From contig JADKJM010000005.1 of NCBI GenBank assembly GCA_016721005.1, positions 1-64,000 on the forward strand: a stretch of 64,000 bases of DNA. Direction: 5' to 3'. This document shows positions 17,597 to 25,821 of the stretch, in pieces. Numbering within the stretch: the stretch's first letter is position 1; every line of letters begins with the position of its first letter. The DNA comes from Flavobacteriales bacterium. GTDB taxonomy: Bacteria; Bacteroidota; Bacteroidia; Flavobacteriales_F; PHOS-HE28. The position numbers and the translations under genes are program-made. The notes below the pieces were generated by a model. It was given only the letters and a program-made list of their open reading frames with translations, did no database searches and was not told the DNA's origin.

Positions 17597-17728
17597 TCAG
17601 GCTTTCGCCTCAGCGGACTTGGTCTTCGGGGCCTTGGCCGGAGCTGCTACAGCAGCGGCCTTCAGGCGGGCGATCTTCCTGGTCGCCTTGCGTTTGCGGA
17701 TGGCTTGCGCCTGTGGATCCTGTGCCAT
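17597..17728 (-). CDS. Very small basic Lys/Ala-rich protein (43 aa)
   Basis: The frame starts MAQDPQAQAIRKRKATRKIA and ends PKTKSAEAKA. The first half can form a basic amphipathic helix; the second is an Ala/Pro/Lys tail like those of histone H1-like and other nucleic-acid-binding proteins. Three things support a real gene despite its size: a -7 element (TACATTCG) 20 nt upstream on the same strand, a hairpin 20 nt past its stop, and an ordered charged composition. It may bind DNA or RNA, or the ribosome. I do not recognise a named family. Confidence 0.65.
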   Translation of the reverse strand: MAQDPQAQAIRKRKATRKIARLKAAAVAAPAKAPKTKSAEAKA

Positions 17729-17748
17729 GATTCTGGAATGTTGGGCCG

Positions 17749-17756
17749 CGAATGTA
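17749..17756 (-). promoter_or_regulatory. -7 element TACATTCG for the small basic protein
   Basis: Read on the - strand, TACATTCG lies 20 nt before ATG 17728. The same octamer precedes two other - strand genes in the window (at 18973 and 34225). Confidence 0.55.
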
Positions 17757-18139
17757 GGGCGCCTCGGACAACCGTACCTATTCTCGGCCTACGCCGCCCG
17801 TCTCTGTCATGTCGAATAGACGAATTGCCGTCGGGGATTCCGCCTACCACCACTCCGCTAGGAACAGGATACGCGCGGATCACTCCTTACCGGACCGGAC
17901 ATTCACAGGCCCATCGCGCAATGTTGGTGATGGCCTTATAGAGATCAGGCGCCAAGTGCTACACAGCGATGCTCGAAATTCGAGCTAGAAGTCCCGGGAG
18001 CGCAATGTGCCTTGTCCTGGAACGGCTGCCACGGACCACCGTTCATCGATCCGCCAAGCCCGTTCCTCCAAGATCGGATCCACGAATGATCAGCAGAGGC
18101 ATCCCAACGCTCTGTAGACACGTCTTGGTTGTGCATCAC
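17757..18139. other. Stretch without a recognisable gene
   Basis: About 380 nt between the small basic protein's promoter and a small + strand frame. Frames on both strands lack recognisable domains and start context. I see no RNA gene or repeat. Confidence 0.5.
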
Positions 18140-18331
18140 ATGTCACGCTCCTACAAAATAGCGCTCATCCTCAAGAGCAAGAGCAGCCTGCCGGTCTATA
18201 AGGATCTGGCGAAGCTCAGCGACCACGAACTCGACCAGCAGGTGCATTCGCTCTTCCAGCAGATGCGGTGCAACGAGAGTTCCGTGATCGCGCGTATGGT
18301 GCTGCGGCAACCGACTTTCAGTTTGAACTGA
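18140..18331 (+). CDS. Small protein of unknown function (63 aa)
   Basis: ATG 18140 opens a frame starting SRSYKIALILKSKSSLPV and continuing with a charged helical stretch (KDLAKLSDHELDQQVHSLFQQ). The composition (Lys/Glu/Asp/Leu balance) looks protein-like from residue 1, whereas the upstream in-frame extension looks non-coding, so the short form is chosen. No family is recognised and no clear promoter is visible. Confidence 0.4.
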   Translation: MSRSYKIALILKSKSSLPVYKDLAKLSDHELDQQVHSLFQQMRCNESSVIARMVLRQPTFSLN

Positions 18332-18387
18332 GATCAGGATCCGATCCAACAGGCTGCTTCCCCACATTCCCTCTACAGGACGGCGTA

Positions 18388-18395
18388 TATATTTG
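18388..18395 (+). promoter_or_regulatory. -7 element TATATTTG
   Basis: An exact match to TAnnTTTG, 34 nt before ATG 18430. No convincing -33 TTTG is seen upstream. Confidence 0.45.
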
Positions 18396-18429
18396 CCCGC
18401 GCCGCGCTATCAGGTGCGGCAAGACGATC

Positions 18430-18555
18430 ATGAGCGATCAACACCACAGCGCACATTTCCCGGAGGAAGCTGAACAGAATGAGATCGCTGGGCCGGTACT
18501 GGTCAGCCTTATCATCCTCACCGCGATCATTCTCGTGATCTGGGCGATGAGCTAG
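18430..18555 (+). CDS. Single-span membrane microprotein (41 aa)
   Basis: The frame starts SDQHHSAHFPEEAEQNEIAG and ends in one hydrophobic helix (PVLVSLIILTAIILVIWAM). An exact -7 promoter consensus lies upstream. The short acidic N-terminus with a C-terminal transmembrane helix resembles small membrane accessory proteins, but no partner can be assigned. Its TAG stop overlaps that of the convergent zinc-ribbon gene within a CTAG. Confidence 0.55.
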   Translation: MSDQHHSAHFPEEAEQNEIAGPVLVSLIILTAIILVIWAMS

Positions 18556-18968
18556 CTCACGCTCCTCGTGGTATCCGGCCGCTGGTCCCCTGCCCGATCC
18601 AGATATTCGTCGCGCCGTACGAGCATGAACCAATTCTCGGTCAGTTCGAGGAAGCCCTGCTCGAAACAGAACACGTAGGTGTTCCCCGCCTTGGTGCGGT
18701 GCGTATTGGTGTGGTACATGAAGCTGTACCCGCGTTCAATGAGCTTCTCCCTATGCACCTTGGTCTTCCCCTCCGGCCCTGTGTTCAACTCGGCCATGAT
18801 CCGGCGATTCCGCTTCAACGCGTTCACCACGTTGCGCACATAGTTGATGGGCGCATTATTGGTGTGGTAGTGAAAGAGGTTCCGGCAGGCATCGCTGCAA
18901 AAGCGCTTATCCGTACGGCCGAGAAGTTTCTCGCCGCACTCCAAGCACACGCGTTCCGTTGCTGGCAT
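18552..18968 (-). CDS. Zinc-ribbon protein, conserved Bacteroidota hypothetical
   Basis: ATG 18968 gives a 138-residue protein. Residues 8-29 hold a treble-clef/zinc-ribbon arrangement (CLECGEKLLGRTDKRFCSDA with a further Cys just after: CxxC and CxxxC). The rest is basic (NALKRNRRIMAEL) and ends in an aromatic-rich domain (GNTYVFCFEQGFLELTENWF). The start is backed by TACATTCG 4 nt upstream. The zinc site and basic patch suggest nucleic-acid binding, but the function is not known to me. It converges with the microprotein gene and overlaps it by 4 nt. Confidence 0.75.
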   Translation of the reverse strand: MPATERVCLECGEKLLGRTDKRFCSDACRNLFHYHTNNAPINYVRNVVNALKRNRRIMAELNTGPEGKTKVHREKLIERGYSFMYHTNTHRTKAGNTYVFCFEQGFLELTENWFMLVRRDEYLDRAGDQRPDTTRSVS

Positions 18969-18972
18969 GGCC

Positions 18973-18980
18973 CGAATGTA
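18973..18980 (-). promoter_or_regulatory. -7 element TACATTCG, 4 nt from start
   Basis: On the - strand TACATTCG-GGCC-ATG; the spacing implies a leaderless or nearly leaderless message for the zinc-ribbon gene. Confidence 0.55.
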
Positions 18981-19052
18981 GGGGGAAAGGGTATTCGGAA
19001 CACCCTTCTGCGCAACCAGAAAAACCAAAATGGCCGACCGACGGCAGGTTAT

Positions 19053-19217
19053 TCACCACGCCACATGGGCGAGGGCGAAGGAGACGATGGCTAGCAGTGC
19101 GAAGAGCAACATGCTGGTACGAATGAGCGCATTCCGGCTGGCCGAGCGTGTACGATCCATGGTGTTGTCTTGAGGAGCACTCCAATGACGGATCACTGTG
19201 GAATGGTTGCTTGCCAT
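19053..19217 (-). CDS. Small membrane protein (54 aa)
   Basis: ATG 19217 lies 3 nt after the stop of the last T9SS paralog and opens a frame starting ASNHSTVIRHWSAPQDN, with a basic stretch (DRTRSASRNALIR) and a C-terminal hydrophobic helix (TSMLLFALLAIVSFALAHVAW). The positive residues before the helix predict the N-terminus inside the cell. It is probably read as the final gene of the five-paralog run. No family recognised. Confidence 0.5.
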   Translation of the reverse strand: MASNHSTVIRHWSAPQDNTMDRTRSASRNALIRTSMLLFALLAIVSFALAHVAW

Positions 19218-19220
19218 GGC

Positions 19221-21473
19221 CTAGAGTTTCGTCCAGGGCCGTGTGAACGTTCGACCATCGATGGTGGTTATGCCGACCAGATACACGCCGGCAACCAGCC
19301 TTGAAGTGGAAAGCGTTGCGCGATCCGAATGTCCTGTGGACCGGAGCACAACCCTTCCCGCCATATCCATGATCCGCACGGAGAAATTGCCGTCCACTTG
19401 CAGCGTGATCTGATCGAAGCCCGGGTTCGGGAACAGGCCTATCAGGCTTCCCCCGAACTGCTCGTGAACCGCAGTGCTGAACTCCGCCGTGAGCACGCTC
19501 GGCTCGGTGATCACCGGCGGGTTGAGGTCGAAGAAGATGTTGGCGGTGTTGCTGATCAATGTCCCCGGAACGATCGGGAGGTATGGCTTGATCCGGAAGC
19601 TGACGAACCCGTGGCTCCGCGATTCATTCGTGGTGCTATCCGGAAGCAGGATGTTCGGGAAGATGAAACGTAGCACACCATGCCCCCCCATCTCCACACT
19701 ACCTGCATGCGAACGCGTGCCCATGTTGAACGTGGACGGATCCAACGTTGCCGGCAGCGAATCGGTGATCACCACGAAGAAGGCGGTATCCGTTCCTGTA
19801 TTCTGGAACTGAATGGTATAATCGAGCCAGTTGTCCTGGTCGATGTAATAGAATTCGTTGCTCCAACCCGAGCTGGTGCTCACCTCCTTTGCGTTGGGAT
19901 CAAGGCTCGCGGTGATCGTGCGCGTATCGCTGTTCGAATTATTGGCGAGGTTCGTCTCTGGCTGGGCGATCCCGACGGTGGCTGTGCTGATCAGATCGGT
20001 GCCGACCAAGCCGATGTTGGCCGGGATCTGGAACTGGCCTCCTACGTATCGATAACCGAACGAGGTGAGCTGCGCAAGGTTCCATGTGATCGTGTTCCCG
20101 ACAACGCTTGCGGGTGCAGGTGATCCGCTCACGTACGAAAGGACGGGATCAAAGACCAGCGAGACGGTCATCGCTCCGGTCACGCCAGCGGTCAGGTGGT
20201 CCACGCCGATCGAATAGGACATCTGGGATCCGGGGCGCGCTGGTGAGGACGCCAGGTCGAGTTCCACATCACGCGGTATCAAGGTTGTATCAGGGAAATT
20301 GCGTGTTGCGGTCACGAGTCCTCCGGGAAGGTCGAAGGCTTGTGGAGCACCCGCGCAATGCTCAGCCACCAAAACGCTTTGCTGCTGCACCGTGTATGAT
20401 CCGTACGGAAGGTTCTGGTGATAGTCCCCGGTCGCATTGGTCATCGTGAAGTACCCACCTGGTTGGATCTCCATCACCGTCGCGGGCACACGCGCTTCAT
20501 TGTATTGTGCCGTGCAATTGAAGTTGTCATCCATGTACGCCGTGCCGATCAACGTGCCACAGGTGAAGCCAAGATCGGGCACCGTGAACCAGGTCGTATC
20601 GCCGCAGTAGTTCCCGAACGGAAAGAAATTCTGTTCCAACCAATCGTATGGATAGGGATAGCGCGTCCACACGACCATGGCATACTGTCCAGAAAGAAGG
20701 TCGTTGCGCTGGATGGTAAGCGGTGTCTCCCCGAACATCTGACCGGCGTTGTACTGATCCTGCAACAGCCCGTACGACGATCCGTCGTGAATGAGTTCGA
20801 TATAATTGGGCCATGGGTTCTGCGCGGCCGGCACATGCACCAACGCGCCACCGTTGTATCCACCGGAACAGACGCCATCCACGGTGAGCACCTGTGGAAC
20901 CGGATACGCGAACGGCTGCGGCACGGTCACTTCCATGGTACCTGGACATCCATTGTTGTCCGTAAAGGGCAATTGCAGGACGGTCCCCGGAGCGGGCCAA
21001 CCATTCCAGTTGCTCAAGTAGATCGCGTGCTCCCACTCTTGAATACCGTTCAGGACATCCACTTGGTAATTGGGGTCCTGCATCGTAAGTGGCGGTATGC
21101 CCACATTCCAGATGCTCGCTTGGCCCAACATGCGGAAGGGGGGTCCCACGAGACCATCCGGGCAGCCTTGGAAACCACCGACGGTCGCCTGAAGTGGATA
21201 AGTGGCCATGGTGTAGTTCGCGGAAGCCTGCGTTCCCACATCGTCCGTGACCGTTACCGAATACATCCCGGCAGGGATATCGTTGATCAGGTATTCCGTG
21301 GCACCTGTATTCCAGAGGTAGGTGTAAGGCGGAACTCCTCCGGTGGCGCTCGCATAGATCCCCCCGGTGGAATACGTACACACCGCTGGGTAGTTGAAAT
21401 TGATGATCACGGAAAGCGCCATTGCGCACTGCGCGAAGACGAATAATGCAAGTAGAAGGAGTGCTCTGGTCAT
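19221..21473 (-). CDS. SprB-repeat/DUF7619 T9SS protein, paralog 5
   Basis: ATG 21473 starts a signal peptide (TRALLLLALFVFAQCAMA); a longer frame to 21629 lies inside the upstream gene and is rejected. Architecture (750 aa): SprB-like repeat (GGVPPYTYLWNTGATEYLIND), a middle region with a repeated SVTVTD strand, an SdrD-like beta module (CGTLIGTAYMDDNFNCTAQ ... GGYFTMTNATGDYHQNLPYG), a conserved DUF11/DUF7619-type domain (SSGWSNEFYYIDQDNWLDYT, FQNTGTDTAFFVVITDSLPA), the NIFFDLNPPVITEPSVLTAE junction, and a T9SS type A tail. Predicted surface or secreted protein. It is the last large member of a five-gene run, 10 nt after the previous paralog. Confidence 0.85.
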   Translation of the reverse strand: MTRALLLLALFVFAQCAMALSVIINFNYPAVCTYSTGGIYASATGGVPPYTYLWNTGATEYLINDIPAGMYSVTVTDDVGTQASANYTMATYPLQATVGGFQGCPDGLVGPPFRMLGQASIWNVGIPPLTMQDPNYQVDVLNGIQEWEHAIYLSNWNGWPAPGTVLQLPFTDNNGCPGTMEVTVPQPFAYPVPQVLTVDGVCSGGYNGGALVHVPAAQNPWPNYIELIHDGSSYGLLQDQYNAGQMFGETPLTIQRNDLLSGQYAMVVWTRYPYPYDWLEQNFFPFGNYCGDTTWFTVPDLGFTCGTLIGTAYMDDNFNCTAQYNEARVPATVMEIQPGGYFTMTNATGDYHQNLPYGSYTVQQQSVLVAEHCAGAPQAFDLPGGLVTATRNFPDTTLIPRDVELDLASSPARPGSQMSYSIGVDHLTAGVTGAMTVSLVFDPVLSYVSGSPAPASVVGNTITWNLAQLTSFGYRYVGGQFQIPANIGLVGTDLISTATVGIAQPETNLANNSNSDTRTITASLDPNAKEVSTSSGWSNEFYYIDQDNWLDYTIQFQNTGTDTAFFVVITDSLPATLDPSTFNMGTRSHAGSVEMGGHGVLRFIFPNILLPDSTTNESRSHGFVSFRIKPYLPIVPGTLISNTANIFFDLNPPVITEPSVLTAEFSTAVHEQFGGSLIGLFPNPGFDQITLQVDGNFSVRIMDMAGRVVLRSTGHSDRATLSTSRLVAGVYLVGITTIDGRTFTRPWTKL

Positions 21474-21483
21474 TGGTGTCGCA

Positions 21484-23667
21484 TTAGTCGTGAAGAACGA
21501 TGAAGGGCACGCGCTGGGAACCTCCACTCTCCAGCGTGGTTCGCACTGTGTAAAGGCCGTTCGGAAGTCCTGACGTGTCAATGTAGGAGATCGTACTGCG
21601 AACGCTCCTTTCCGCAAGGATGCGACCATCCACAGCGATGATGCGGACGGAATTGATCAACACATCACTCGTAAGCTGGATCCTCTCATTCGCCGGATTC
21701 GGAGCAAGCATCAACTTCGGTGGTGCATTGTCCCGGATCCCGGTGCTGAACTCCGCCGTGAGCACGCTCGGCTCGGTGATCACCGGATCGTTGAAGTCGA
21801 AATAGATGTTCGCGGTGTTCTCGATCGACGTGCCGAGCAACAGCGGCAGCACCGGCTTGATACGAAAGCTCACCAGGCCGTGGCTCGCGGCCTCGTCCAC
21901 GTTGCTGTCCGGCAGCAGGATGTTCGCGAAACGCCACTCGATCACGCGGCCGGGCTTGAACGAAACAGCGAACGGATGCGATGACGCGCCTTGCTCGAAG
22001 CTCAGTAGATCGAGTTCTCCACTCACTGTGTCCGTGACCACCACGGTGAACGCCGTATCGGTACCGGTGTTCTGAAAGCGGATGGTGTAATCGATCCATT
22101 CATCCTGATCGATGTAGTACAGCGCATCGCTCCACCCGCTGCTGGTGCGCGCGACCTTGTCGTTGGGATCGATGCTCCCTGTGACCACTTGCGTCACACT
22201 TTGCGAGACGCCGAAGCTGTTGTTGGAAAGCACTGCATCCGAAAGGGTGTTGGAAACCGTCCCACTGCACGCGAGCATCGTACCCAAGGCCGTGCCCACC
22301 GGCACATTTGCCTGAACGTGCATGTCCTGCTGCGCGAACGAATTCATCGCAGGAAAATCCCATGTCACGGTACTGCCGATAACGCTGGTGGGCGTCGGCC
22401 AAGCGCTCTGGAAGACGAGCAACGGATCGAAGGTGATGGTGGCCGTTACCGCACCGCTCAATTGCGGTGATAGGTTGCGCACCAGTGCATCGATCTGGGT
22501 GGTGAAACCCGGTCGCGCTTGGGCATGGGACCCGGCAATGGAAAGATCGAGCGGCACGGTGCTTCCGTTCGCCAGTGAAATGGTTTGAATGTTCGAGTTC
22601 ACTGTGAAAGGAACGGGCTGCACGGCGGGACAGATCGGGATCAAGGTGGCATCGGACTGCTCGAGCGTGTAGGCACCGTTCGTCAGTGGAAAGTTGAAGC
22701 CACCACCGTAATTGGTGAGCGCCACTTGTCCGCCGGGCTCGATGAGCATGGGGCTGTACGGAATGCCCACTTCATTGGCATCGCGCACGCAGTCGCCATT
22801 CAGGTCATACCAACTGCTGCCTTGCACGGTGCCACAAAGGTTGCCGATATCCGGGACGGTGAATGGGATGAAGAGTGTATCGCACGGTGGTGTCCAGATG
22901 TAGGTCCACGTCTGTTTCAGCACATAGTCCCCCGCAGGCAAGCCGATGATCGTTCCTGCCGTGCTCGCGGTCGACGTCTGGTAATGCGGAACCCCGGCAT
23001 CATCCACCACGGTGAGATCGATCATCCAAGGAAATGATGCGGACCACTGCACACTTCCCAAGGTGCCGATGCACTCCCCCATGATCGCATCGATGCCGAT
23101 CGGCGTGGCATCCGGACCGAAGGCCACCTGGGTGATGGACCCCGTGCATCCCAGTGCATCCATCATTTCCACTTCGATCAGATCACCGTTCGCGAAGCCG
23201 TAATACATCGGATCATTCCAAGGTGTGGTCAAGCCAACGAAAGCGAGCGGAAGCCCGTTCGCCGTGACCGAGTGGGAATACGGCGGCAGCCCGTGCATGG
23301 TGCTCTCCGTAATGGCCAATGTCCCATTCGCTTCGCCCGGACAGGGCATACCACCAGCCTGCGTGAAGCCCCCGTAGAGTTGCGCATCGTTCAAGATGGT
23401 GAACGTGGCATCAACGGTTCCCCCTACAAAGTCGGTAACTGTCACCGTGTAGGAACCTGCGCTCAAATTCGTACGGTCCTCGCTCGTAGGTCCATCGCTC
23501 CACTGGTAGGTGTAGGGTTCGGTCCCGCCGCTCGCGGTGATCAACAACTCACCGATCGGGTTGCTGCACGATGTGAATTCGCGGCTCTCCGGATCCAATA
23601 CGACACCTAACGGTGTTGCCACTGCGGATAGCTGGGCGAGGATCGGAATGAGCAGAAGGGAACGCAT
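21484..23667 (-). CDS. SprB-repeat/DUF7619 T9SS protein, paralog 4
   Basis: ATG 23667 starts a short signal (RSLLLIPILAQLSAVA). The 727-residue product has the family layout: SprB-like repeat (GGTEPYTYQWSDGPTSEDRT, then SAGSYTVTVTD), a Cys-containing middle part, an SdrD-like module (CGTVQGSSWYDLNGDCVRD), the DUF7619-type domain (SSGWSDALYYIDQDEWIDYT), the NIYFDFNDPVITEPSVLTAE junction and a T9SS tail (APNPANERIQLTSD). It begins 4 nt after the frameshifted paralog 3. Function unknown; probably surface-exposed or secreted. Confidence 0.85.
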   Translation of the reverse strand: MRSLLLIPILAQLSAVATPLGVVLDPESREFTSCSNPIGELLITASGGTEPYTYQWSDGPTSEDRTNLSAGSYTVTVTDFVGGTVDATFTILNDAQLYGGFTQAGGMPCPGEANGTLAITESTMHGLPPYSHSVTANGLPLAFVGLTTPWNDPMYYGFANGDLIEVEMMDALGCTGSITQVAFGPDATPIGIDAIMGECIGTLGSVQWSASFPWMIDLTVVDDAGVPHYQTSTASTAGTIIGLPAGDYVLKQTWTYIWTPPCDTLFIPFTVPDIGNLCGTVQGSSWYDLNGDCVRDANEVGIPYSPMLIEPGGQVALTNYGGGFNFPLTNGAYTLEQSDATLIPICPAVQPVPFTVNSNIQTISLANGSTVPLDLSIAGSHAQARPGFTTQIDALVRNLSPQLSGAVTATITFDPLLVFQSAWPTPTSVIGSTVTWDFPAMNSFAQQDMHVQANVPVGTALGTMLACSGTVSNTLSDAVLSNNSFGVSQSVTQVVTGSIDPNDKVARTSSGWSDALYYIDQDEWIDYTIRFQNTGTDTAFTVVVTDTVSGELDLLSFEQGASSHPFAVSFKPGRVIEWRFANILLPDSNVDEAASHGLVSFRIKPVLPLLLGTSIENTANIYFDFNDPVITEPSVLTAEFSTGIRDNAPPKLMLAPNPANERIQLTSDVLINSVRIIAVDGRILAERSVRSTISYIDTSGLPNGLYTVRTTLESGGSQRVPFIVLHD

Positions 23668-23671
23668 GGGG

Positions 23672-25817
23672 TCAGTTCTTTATGAATCGTTGTTGTACTA
23701 CACCACCACTTGCAAGCCGCACTTGCGCGACATAGATGCCGGGAGTGAGATCCGCGACATCCAAGGTGCATCGGTTCGCATTGGATCGCTCCGAACGCAT
23801 CAACCTTCCATCCGCGCTGAAAACGCGCACTCCGAGGATCGTGGTGTTGTTCGAGGTGAGCGTGATATGATCGCTCACCGGGTTCGGTAGCATGAGAACT
23901 TGTTCTGGTACCAGTTCGCTCACTGCCGTGCCCAACTCAGCGGTCAGCACCGCATCGTTGGTGCGGATCGGCGGGTTGAAGTCGAAGAAGATGTCCGCGT
24001 TGTTGTTGATGAGCGTTCCCGGAAGAAGGGGTTGGATGGGTTTGATCCGGAAGCCCACCAGACCATGGCTCGCAACTTCGTTGATGTTGCTGTCCGGCAA
24101 GAGGATGTTCGCGAAGCGCCACTCCACTACCCTGCCCGGCTTGAAACTCACCTCGAACGGATGCGTGGACGCGCCTTGCACGAAGGTGGCCATGTCCAAT
24201 TCACTGGTGAGGGTATCGGTAACCACCACATCGATGGCCGACGCGGTACCGGTGTTCTGGAACCGGATGGTGTAATCGATCCATTCGTCCTGATCGATGT
24301 AATAGAGCGCGTTGCTCCAACCGCTGCTGGTTGCGGCCACTTTTTCATTCGGGTCATAGCTGCCGATCACCGTTGTAGAAAACGTTGCCGAGTTGTTCCC
24401 CATCGTGCTCTCAGCGAGGGTATTGCTCGCGCTCATGCTGCTAGTGAGCACGGTGCCCAAGGGTGTAGGGGCCGGTACGGAGAACGAAGCAAGGAAGCCG
24501 GTCTGCGCGAACGTGGTAAGCGCGCCCAAGGCTCCATGTGATGGTATTGCCCGATACATTGGATGGTGTTGGCGTCGCACTGATGTACACCAATGTGGGA
24601 TCGAAGTCCGCGGTTACGGTAACCGGCCCGCTCACCTGCGGAGTATGGTTACGCACTGTTCCACCGAAAGAGTACGTGAACCCTGGGCGGGCAACGCCCT
24701 GCACGATATGCAGCGCAAGGTCCAGAGGCTCGTTGCTCCCATTGGCAAAGTCCACCGCCGGATCCGATGTGTTCACCACGAACGGAGCGGGCTGGGTAAC
24801 CGGGCAATAGTGGATCAAGGTGGGATCCAGCTGCGCGATGGTGTATGATCCGTTCACCACGTTGAAACCGTAGCTGCCCGAACTGCCGGTAAGCACATAC
24901 TGCCCGCCGGGTTGTATCTGCAATACGCTGAGCGGTATGCCCACCTCCCCCGCATCATGCACGCAATCCGCATCCACATCATACCAACTGGTGCCATGCA
25001 CGTTGCCGCAGGTGGGGCTGAGGTCAGGCACCGTGAAGGTGCTGTAAATGGGCGTGCAGGAATTCACCATGGACCAGGTCCAGAACTGCATGATGTTGTA
25101 GTCGCCCGGGAGCAGGCCGGGAATGGGCTCCGCGGAGACCTGATCATACTGATAGACCACCTGCCCGCCCGAATTGGTGATCGTGATGTTCGCTGGCCAA
25201 TCACCATTGTTATCCAGCACAACGCTTCCATTCGCACCATTGCACGCGGCCACGATGTTCGTCACGGCGATCGGTATCCCGAACGGACCGTACATCGCAT
25301 CCGCATGCGATCCGGCGCATCCACCGGCATCACTCGCGCTCACCGAGAACTGATCACCAAGAGCAAGGCCGGAATAGATCGGGTCGCCCTGCCCATTGGT
25401 TCCGCTCGGGGAAGCTGGGGAGCCATTCACATAGACCGAGGTGCTATATGGCGGTGCCCCATTGAACAGGCTCTGCAGCACCACGAAACTTCCGTTGCTC
25501 TCTCCCGGACAAGCGAAACCACCAGCGAAGGTGGTCTCCACGAAGAGCGCTCCGTTGTCCACTGTCCAACCACCCGAACCCATAGCACCGAGATCGTCGG
25601 TAACGATCACCGAATAACTGCCGGCAGCCAGCCCGGTACGATCCTCCGTGGTCGGTCCATCGGCCCATGCGTAGGTATATGGCGGAGTACCTCCGAGTGG
25701 GGTGATGTCGATGGCGCCGGTATTGTTCGCGCAGGTGGTTGCGGTAGGAATACCCGAAACGGTGAACGCCGCTGACGACAATGGTGCTAAGAACAGTCCA
25801 AGTAGAAGAGGTCTCAT
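23672..25817 (-). CDS. SprB-repeat/DUF7619 T9SS protein, paralog 3 (frameshifted)
   Basis: ATG 25817 starts a signal (RPLLLGLFLAPLSSAAF). The N-terminal frame runs through an SprB-like repeat (GGTPPYTYAWADGPTTEDRT) and SdrD-like module (CGNVHGTSWYDVDADCVHD) to GNTITWSLG. It then goes off-frame, while the neighbouring frame continues with ALTTFAQTGFLASF, the DUF7619-type domain and T9SS tail. Comparison with the paralogs (NTITWNLAQLTSFG, NTITWDQSGLAAWQ) shows one extra base, most simply in the GGG (CCC on + strand) at 24525-24527. Removing it restores a 714-residue protein. Either a real mutation or a sequence error; both halves keep normal conservation, so any break is recent. Confidence 0.82.
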
Positions 25818-25821
25818 ACGA

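Noticed and set aside
17579..17941. 120-codon + strand frame over the small basic gene
   Set aside because: The - strand frame has promoter and terminator support; the + strand frame has neither.
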